This document shows, in pieces, positions 1 through 4,473 of a stretch of 6,059 bases of DNA. The DNA lies in contig SLLU01000015.1 in the NCBI GenBank assembly GCA_007133925.1, positions 1-6,059 of the forward strand, written 5' to 3'. This stretch comes from Candidatus Halarchaeoplasma halalkaliphilum (GTDB taxonomy: Archaea > Thermoplasmatota > Thermoplasmata > Halarchaeoplasmatales > Halarchaeoplasmataceae). Numbering within the stretch: position 1 is the first letter of the stretch; the number at the start of each line of letters is the position of its first letter. The notes beneath the pieces were generated by a model that did not search any database, was not told the origin of the DNA, and saw only the letters and a list, made by a program, of their open reading frames with translations. Made by a program: the position numbers and the translations under genes.

Positions 1-327
1 CATATCAAGGCACGGGGTGAGCACGAACTGGAGGACGGGGAGGATTTCCGTAGAATATTTAAAAAATGTAAGAGGTTCGTCCCCTCAAACTACTACACCA
101 ACTTTTCGGGTATGGAGATAAGGAGGGATAACTACCGGTTGACGCCCATCAAAAGGGGCGAACTCAGCTTCGAACCCATGGTAGATTTCCTCATGGAAGA
201 CTATCCCGAAGTGACCATCATATCAAACTCGCCCCTGAAGGAGCACGATGCCATGTATATGAGGGTGATCTTTGAGCGCATCTACGCCCGGGAGGTGGCA
301 AAGGACTTAAGGAGGAAAAAGAAATGA
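1..327 (+). CDS. Endonuclease IV-like TIM-barrel protein, C-terminal fragment (5' end outside window)
   Basis: An open frame runs from the first base to the TGA at 325-327 (108 residues visible); the start lies upstream of the window, so the ATG at 112 is internal. The end of the protein, with NFSGMEI, then GELSFEPMVDFL and VTIISNSPLKEHDAMYM, matches the layout of the last strands of archaeal AP endonuclease/xylose-isomerase-like TIM barrels (Nfo family), where HFSGIEY and TIISESP are usual. Members of that family cut DNA at abasic sites using three metal ions. From memory of the family, the His of HFSG is Asn here and the Glu of ESP is Asn, so this copy may not bind metal normally; the rest of the protein is not visible. 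The C-terminal tail is very basic (LRRKKK). Its stop overlaps the hxlB start (ATGA), so the two are probably co-transcribed. Family assignment is fairly likely; activity is unknown. Confidence 0.65.
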   Translation, partial: HIKARGEHELEDGEDFRRIFKKCKRFVPSNYYTNFSGMEIRRDNYRLTPIKRGELSFEPMVDFLMEDYPEVTIISNSPLKEHDAMYMRVIFERIYAREVAKDLRRKKK

Positions 328-878
328 CCGCCAAATTCTCGGAATCAATAGAGTATATATGTGATTCCTTGAGCTCAGTATTGAAGAGCTCGAACCGGGT
401 TAACGTTCGTGAGACGGCGAATACCATAATCGAAGCGCCGCAGATATTCATTTACGGGGCAGGTCGCTCCGGTCTGGTGGGCAGGACCTTCGCTATGAGG
501 CTCATGCAGCTGGGTCAGAGGGCTTTTTTCATAGGTGAGACCATCACACCCGCAGTTAAGGATGGTGATTGCGTTCTATTCGTCTCCAAGACAGGTGAAA
601 CCCAGACCGCTATACAGGCCGCCCGGATAGTAACGGAAAGGGTGAAGGCAAAGATAATCGTACTCACCGCCAGCCCGGATTCTCCCCTTGCCGGGTTCGC
701 TGACGTTTTGATGGTACTTGATGTTCCCCGCACCGAAAAGGACTCTTCCCTGGCGCCCCTGGGTACAGTATTCGAGAACGCCGCCATGGTTTTCCTGGAT
801 GCCCTCATAGCCCTGATCATGGATGATATCGGCGAGAGCGAAGAGAACATGATGGACAGACATCCGATACTGGTGTAG
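324..878 (+). CDS. hxlB: 6-phospho-3-hexuloisomerase (PHI, SIS-domain)
   Basis: The product is 184 residues, the normal size for PHI, and is one SIS (sugar isomerase) domain. PHI interconverts D-arabino-3-hexulose 6-phosphate and fructose 6-phosphate in the cytoplasm; with HxlA it forms the ribulose-monophosphate pathway, which many archaea run backwards to make pentose phosphates. Visible marks are the phosphosugar loop GAGRSG (45-50) followed by LVGRTFAMRLMQLG, the GETITPA segment (71-77), a SKTGET loop (88-93) where SGSGET is usual, APLGTVFE ending in Glu151 (the position of the proposed catalytic Glu), and His180 in the C-terminal DRHPILV, matching the RH near the end of the M. jannaschii homologue. 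The ATG is preceded by GGAGG at 311-315 and overlaps the upstream stop, so it is translationally coupled to that gene. No hxlA is in the window. Identification is confident. Confidence 0.9.
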   Translation: MTAKFSESIEYICDSLSSVLKSSNRVNVRETANTIIEAPQIFIYGAGRSGLVGRTFAMRLMQLGQRAFFIGETITPAVKDGDCVLFVSKTGETQTAIQAARIVTERVKAKIIVLTASPDSPLAGFADVLMVLDVPRTEKDSSLAPLGTVFENAAMVFLDALIALIMDDIGESEENMMDRHPILV

Positions 879-891
879 TAATCGTTAAATA

Positions 892-907
892 CCAAAAGCT
901 TTATAAG
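892..907 (+). promoter_or_regulatory. Archaeal BRE/TATA promoter for rps12-rps7-fusA
   Basis: CCAAAAG (892-898, BRE-like purine-rich element) directly precedes CTTTATAAG (899-907, TATA box) in the 74-nt gap between hxlB and rps12. Placing transcription start about 26 nt from the box centre puts it near 929-930, leaving a leader of roughly 23 nt that still includes the GGAG ribosome site at 941. This suggests that the ribosomal operon starts its own transcript. No T-rich terminator is visible after hxlB, so read-through is also possible. Confidence 0.75.
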
Positions 908-940
908 CGACCCCCATTCAATAACCCCTAAGAGTAAAAC

Positions 941-944
941 GGAG
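941..944 (+). promoter_or_regulatory. Shine-Dalgarno site fixing the TTG start of rps12
   Basis: GGAG lies 8 nt before the TTG at 953. An in-frame TAA at 935-937 rules out a start further upstream, and no ATG or GTG gives the conserved uS12 N-terminus, so this site plus the stop decide the TTG start. Confidence 0.8.
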
Positions 945-952
945 TTGAAACA

Positions 953-1381
953 TTGGCTAAAGGTCTTAATTGTGCACGTAAACTAAAAAGGAACCGACAG
1001 AACTTCCGGTGGAAGGATCTCATGTACAAGAAGAGAGAGAAGGGTCTCAAGAAAAAAACAGATCCTCTGGAGGGTGCACCGCAAGGAAGAGGTATAGTGC
1101 TTGAGAAAGTGGGGATAGAGGCTAAACAGCCCAACTCCGCCATCAGAAAATGCGTTAAAGTGCAGCTCATAAAGAACGGAAGGCAGGTCACCGCATTCGC
1201 ACCCGGAGAGGGGGCCATAAATTTCATCGATGAGCACGATGAGGTCCTGATAGAAGGGATAGGTGGTATGAGGGGAAGGGCCTACGGAGATATTCCCGGA
1301 GTGCGCTTCAAAGTTATCAAGGTCAACAGAGTGGCCCTGATCGAGATGGTCTCGGGAAAGAGAGAGAAACCATTGAGGTAA
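953..1381 (+). CDS. rps12: 30S ribosomal protein uS12 (S12), TTG start
   Basis: The 142-residue product is the archaeal/eukaryotic form of uS12, which sits at the decoding centre of the small subunit and helps monitor codon-anticodon pairing. Diagnostic segments are the basic N-terminus AKGLNCARKLKRNRQ, KVGIEAKQPNSAIRKCVKVQL (PNSA at 60-63, the universally conserved loop facing the decoding site) and GDIPGVRFKVIKVN near the C-terminus. Length is typical of archaeal uS12. It starts with TTG, supported by GGAG 8 nt upstream and an in-frame stop at 935-937. It is the first gene of an operon with rps7 (11-nt gap) and fusA, behind its own promoter. Unlike the common archaeal order, nusA and rpl30e are not directly upstream. 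A TTG start on such a highly expressed gene is mildly unusual. Identification is near certain. Confidence 0.97.
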   Translation: MAKGLNCARKLKRNRQNFRWKDLMYKKREKGLKKKTDPLEGAPQGRGIVLEKVGIEAKQPNSAIRKCVKVQLIKNGRQVTAFAPGEGAINFIDEHDEVLIEGIGGMRGRAYGDIPGVRFKVIKVNRVALIEMVSGKREKPLR

Positions 1382-1392
1382 GGTGTTTCATT

Positions 1393-2019
1393 ATGAATAA
1401 GGAAAAAGAATCAACGGATAGCGACGGAGGCCAAGAGAGCATATTCGACAAGCTTGAGATGCCCCTTCTATTCGACAAATACGATCTGAGCGAGGTTGTG
1501 GTCAACGACCCCGGACTCAGAAGATATATCAATCTGCAGCCGATCCTGGTCCCCCACAGCGGGGGTTCCTACGCCAACAAAAGATTTGGAAAAGAGGAGG
1601 TGAGCATCATAGAGCGTTTGATATGCTCCATGATGCGAACCGAAAGATACACCGGTAAAAAGACCATGGCGTACAAAACGGTAAAGGATGCATTTGATAT
1701 AATCCATAAAAAAACCAATGAGAACCCTGTACAGGTACTGATCAGGGCAATCGAGAACTCGGCACCCAAGGAGGAGACCACACAGATAACCTACGGAGGT
1801 ATCTCGGTTCCCAAAGCCGTCGATGTATCCCCGTGGCGCAGACTTTCACTGGCCCTGGGTAATAACGCGAAGGGTGCCGTCAAATCTTCCTACAAAAGCA
1901 AAAAAGGCATCGCTGCCTGCTTGGCGGAAGAATTGATAAAGGCGGCCAACGGAGACAGGAATGCCTTCGCAGTCAACCGAAAGGACGAGATGGAAAGGAT
2001 GGCTCAGTCCGCAAGATAG
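1393..2019 (+). CDS. rps7: 30S ribosomal protein uS7 (S7)
   Basis: The 208-residue product is archaeal-type uS7, the main organiser of the 30S head, binding the 3' major domain of 16S rRNA near the E site. Recognisable blocks are NKRFGKEEVSIIERL (62-76), the central NPVQVLIRAIENSAP helix (111-125), the β-hairpin region ITYGGISVPKAVDVSPWRRL (132-151) and the C-terminal ACLAEELIKAANGD...KDEMERMAQSAR. The first ~17 residues are acidic, Ser-rich and probably disordered, which is common in archaeal homologues. The ATG follows AGGTG at 1381-1385 with a 7-nt spacer; this site overlaps the last base of the rps12 stop codon, pointing to coupled translation. A 15-nt gap separates it from fusA. Within the conserved RR-LALRN helix, the usual Arg of LALRN reads Gly (LALGN), a small deviation. 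Confidence 0.96.
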   Translation: MNKEKESTDSDGGQESIFDKLEMPLLFDKYDLSEVVVNDPGLRRYINLQPILVPHSGGSYANKRFGKEEVSIIERLICSMMRTERYTGKKTMAYKTVKDAFDIIHKKTNENPVQVLIRAIENSAPKEETTQITYGGISVPKAVDVSPWRRLSLALGNNAKGAVKSSYKSKKGIAACLAEELIKAANGDRNAFAVNRKDEMERMAQSAR

Positions 2020-2034
2020 ACAAGGTGACTTTTC

Positions 2035-4233
2035 ATGGGACGAAAGGAAAAAAATATTCAAAAAGCTCAAAAATTGATGGATAAACCGAAGTACATCAGA
2101 AATATCAGTACCGCGGCCCACATAGACCACGGTAAGACTACCCTGAGCGATAATCTGATCGCCGGGGCGGGGATGATGTCAGAAGAACTGGCAGGTAGAC
2201 AGTTGATGCTGGATTTTGATGAACAGGAACAGGCAAGGGGTATCACCATAAACGCCGCCAATGTGTCCATGGTGCACAAATTCGAGGGGGAGGAATTCCT
2301 CATAAACCTCGTGGACACTCCGGGTCACGTTGATTTCGGCGGTGACGTCACCAGGGCCATGAGGGCTGTGGACGGTGTCATCATAGTGGTCTGCGGTGTT
2401 GAGGGCGTCATGCCCCAGACCGAGACGGTCATAAGGCAGGCCTTGAAGGAGAAGGTGAAGCCCGTGCTCTTCATAAACAAGGTTGATCGGTTGATAACCG
2501 AACTCAAACTCACCGGTGATGAGATGCAGATGAGACTCCACAAGATAATCCAGGAAGTGGATGATCTTATTAAACAGATGGCGCCCAAGGAATTCAAAAA
2601 TGAATGGCGGCTGAATGTGGAGGAGGGCAGCGTTGCCTTCGGTACGGCACTCTACAACTGGGCCATTTCCGTCCCCTACATGAAAAGTAAGGGTTTTTCC
2701 TTTAAAGAAGTCTACGATTACATAGAACAGGGGAAGACAAAGGAACTCGCCAAAAAAGCACCCCTGCACGAGGTGGTGTTGAACCAGGTCATGAGGCACA
2801 TGCCAGACCCCATCACCGCCCAAAAATACAGGATACCGAACATATGGAGAGGGGATGAGGAATCGGAAATAGGACAGTCCATGATAAACTGTAATGAGAA
2901 CGGCCCCACGGCCATGATGGTCACCAAGATAATAATGGATCCCCATGCTGGAGAGATATCCGTTGGAAGGTTGTTCAGCGGTAAGGTATCCAACGGTATG
3001 ATGCTGTACATAGACGATCAGCCAAAACCAAACCGGGTTCAGCAGGTTTCTCTGAGCGTCGGCGCGGACCGGGTAACCGTTGAAGAGATCAAGGCGGGTA
3101 ACGTGGTGGCGGTTAGCGGTTTAAGGGATGCCATAGCCGGCTCCACTGTGAAATCCGTGGCAGATATGGTGCCCTTCGAGGAGATGAAACATTACTCCGA
3201 GCCAGTGGTCACCAAGGCTGTGGAGGCCAAGAACACTGCTGACCTACCCAAGCTCATCGATGTACTGAGATCAATAGCTAAGGCGGACCCCAGCATAGAG
3301 GTGAAGATAGATGCCGAGACCGGTGAACATCTGTTGTCCGGTATGGGAGAGCTGCACCTTGAGGTTACGGAGCACAGGATAAGGGAAGAACACGGAGTAC
3401 CCATCACCGCATCCAAACCCATCGTGGTGTACAGAGAAAGTGTGGAAGGAAAAGGCGGTCCCTTCGAGGGTGTTTCACCCAACAGGCACAACCGTTTCTA
3501 CATGGAAGTTGAGCCCCTGGAGGAATCCATCGTCCAGGCCATCGAAGATGGCGACATTAAGGTCAGCGGAAAGATAGAGAACAAGAACGAACTGGCAAAG
3601 CAGCTCCAGGAACTGGGTATGGACAAAGACGAATCCAAGAATATAGTTGATTTCCACGGAGATAACGTTCTCATGAACATGACAAAGGGTATCCAGTATC
3701 TCTACGAGACCATGGAACTGATCGTGGAGGCATTCCACGAGGCCATGGAAGAAGGTCCCCAGGCAAAAGAAACGTGTAAGGGGATCAAGATAAAACTGGT
3801 GAACGCGAAACTCCATGAAGACGCCATACACAGGGGGCCGGCACAGACCATCCCTGCGGTCAAGAATTCCATCTACGGCGCTATATGTCAGGCCGGCCGT
3901 ATACTGCTGGAGCCAAAACAAAAGGTGTTCATAGACGTACCGGCGGATCTAATGGGAAACACCACTGTGGAAGTCCAGCAACGCCGGGGTGAGATCCTGG
4001 ATATGAAGCAGAAGGGTGCCAACACTGTTCTCGAGGCCAAGACCCCCGTATCTGAGATGTTCGGCTTCTCCGGAGACATACGCAGTGTGACCGGAGGAAA
4101 GGCACTATGGTCCACGGAACACTTCGGATTCGAAAAGGTTCCCAAGAACATGCTGAACGATGTAACAAAACAGATACGGATTCGTAAAGGCATGAACCCA
4201 GAGCCCTTCAACGAGTCGCACTATTCGGGCTGA
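2035..4233 (+). CDS. fusA: Translation elongation factor aEF-2
   Basis: The 732-residue product has the normal archaeal EF-2 length. It is the GTPase that moves tRNAs and mRNA through the ribosome after peptide bond formation. The G domain shows G1 AHIDHGKT (28-35), G2 RGITI (68-72), G3 DTPGH (94-98) and G4 NKVD (148-151); the archaeal signature LDFDEQEQARGITINAANVSM surrounds G2. Domain II begins near 285, domain III near 389 (with SGMGELHLEV near 436), and domains IV-V follow. In the domain IV tip, His599 in DAIHRGPAQTIP is the diphthamide position (His600 in Pyrococcus EF-2), so the modification site is intact. The ATG is preceded by AAGGTGA (2022-2028) with a 6-nt spacer. It is the last gene of the rps12-rps7-fusA operon; tuf, often next in archaea, is absent and a T-rich tract follows. 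No frameshift or truncation is seen. Confidence 0.98.
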   Translation: MGRKEKNIQKAQKLMDKPKYIRNISTAAHIDHGKTTLSDNLIAGAGMMSEELAGRQLMLDFDEQEQARGITINAANVSMVHKFEGEEFLINLVDTPGHVDFGGDVTRAMRAVDGVIIVVCGVEGVMPQTETVIRQALKEKVKPVLFINKVDRLITELKLTGDEMQMRLHKIIQEVDDLIKQMAPKEFKNEWRLNVEEGSVAFGTALYNWAISVPYMKSKGFSFKEVYDYIEQGKTKELAKKAPLHEVVLNQVMRHMPDPITAQKYRIPNIWRGDEESEIGQSMINCNENGPTAMMVTKIIMDPHAGEISVGRLFSGKVSNGMMLYIDDQPKPNRVQQVSLSVGADRVTVEEIKAGNVVAVSGLRDAIAGSTVKSVADMVPFEEMKHYSEPVVTKAVEAKNTADLPKLIDVLRSIAKADPSIEVKIDAETGEHLLSGMGELHLEVTEHRIREEHGVPITASKPIVVYRESVEGKGGPFEGVSPNRHNRFYMEVEPLEESIVQAIEDGDIKVSGKIENKNELAKQLQELGMDKDESKNIVDFHGDNVLMNMTKGIQYLYETMELIVEAFHEAMEEGPQAKETCKGIKIKLVNAKLHEDAIHRGPAQTIPAVKNSIYGAICQAGRILLEPKQKVFIDVPADLMGNTTVEVQQRRGEILDMKQKGANTVLEAKTPVSEMFGFSGDIRSVTGGKALWSTEHFGFEKVPKNMLNDVTKQIRIRKGMNPEPFNESHYSG

Positions 4234-4238
4234 GACGA

Positions 4239-4255
4239 GCAAAACCTTTTAATAA
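4239..4255 (+). promoter_or_regulatory. Archaeal BRE/TATA promoter for the 64-residue membrane protein gene
   Basis: GCAAAAC (4239-4245) followed by CTTTTAATAA (4246-4255) resembles the BRE/TATA pair before rps12 (CAAAA, one base, CTTT, then an A/T-rich TAA). The box centre is about 27-29 nt before the ATG at 4279, so transcription would start at or within a few bases of the start codon, predicting a leaderless mRNA. It begins 6 nt after the fusA stop. Confidence 0.65.
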
Positions 4256-4278
4256 CCCCTTTCTTTCTTTTTTTCCTC
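4256..4278 (+). terminator. Pyrimidine/T-rich tract, probable terminator of the fusA operon
   Basis: An unbroken 23-nt pyrimidine stretch, with a run of seven T at 4268-4274, follows the fusA stop by 22 nt. Archaeal RNA polymerase ends transcripts at U-rich stretches without needing a hairpin, and none is seen here. The same tract is the spacer between the TATA box and the ATG of the next gene, so it may serve as an initiator region as well. Terminator function is inferred. Confidence 0.5.
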
Positions 4279-4473
4279 ATGTCAGAGAACGAGTTCATAA
4301 AAAGGGAACACCTGAGTATGCTCTACGGATTACTGGCAGCACTGGGAGTGGCGTTCTATTTTTCATGGTCTTTTGTATACGGCACGTGGTTCGATGTGGG
4401 TGTTTACACGGTGACCGTGGTGATGGTAGGTTTTGGCCTGATCGGATTCATGCTGTATTCCATAAAGGATTAA
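4279..4473 (+). CDS. Small two-helix membrane protein, unknown function
   Basis: This 64-residue protein is not recognised. It has a short charged N-terminus (MSENEFIKREH), a hydrophobic segment at about 14-34 rich in aromatic residues (LYGLLAALGVAFYFSW), a six-residue turn with Trp and Asp, and a second segment at about 41-61 rich in Val, Gly and Met, then the tail SIKD. Charge placement (K8, R9 and K63) suggests a hairpin with both ends in the cytoplasm. There is no ribosome site before the ATG; a TATA box about 27-29 nt upstream fits a leaderless transcript, which also supports this ATG. The stop codon overlaps the proS stop on the other strand. Having its own promoter, two clear helices and a clean reading frame make it a likely real gene. 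Nothing visible ties it to translation. Confidence 0.7.
   Translation: MSENEFIKREHLSMLYGLLAALGVAFYFSWSFVYGTWFDVGVYTVTVVMVGFGLIGFMLYSIKD

Noticed and set aside
112..327. ATG at 112 as the start of a separate 71-residue gene
   Set aside because: The frame is open to the window edge and the upstream residues (RFVPSNYYTNFSG) continue the TIM-barrel strand, so this Met is internal.
515..895. 126-codon minus-strand open frame over hxlB
   Set aside because: It is antisense to a confidently identified gene, and its Ser/Thr-rich product has no family resemblance.
1153..1180. Unusual substitutions at the uS12 decoding loop
   Set aside because: KQPNSAIRKC reads as expected for the family. The zero-interest finding titled 'Placeholder not used' makes no claim and should be ignored.
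2179..2946. 255-codon open frame on the minus strand inside fusA
   Set aside because: It is fully antisense to the conserved aEF-2 G domain, its product is His/Tyr/Leu-rich with no recognisable domain, and it has no promoter or ribosome site; it is a shadow of fusA codon usage.
3820..3860. Loss of the diphthamide site in EF-2, as in some archaeal lineages
   Set aside because: DAIHRGPAQTIP is intact with His599 at the expected place, so the site is present.
3475..3921. 148-codon minus-strand open frame over the fusA 3' half
   Set aside because: It is antisense to domains III-IV of EF-2, with no supporting signals.
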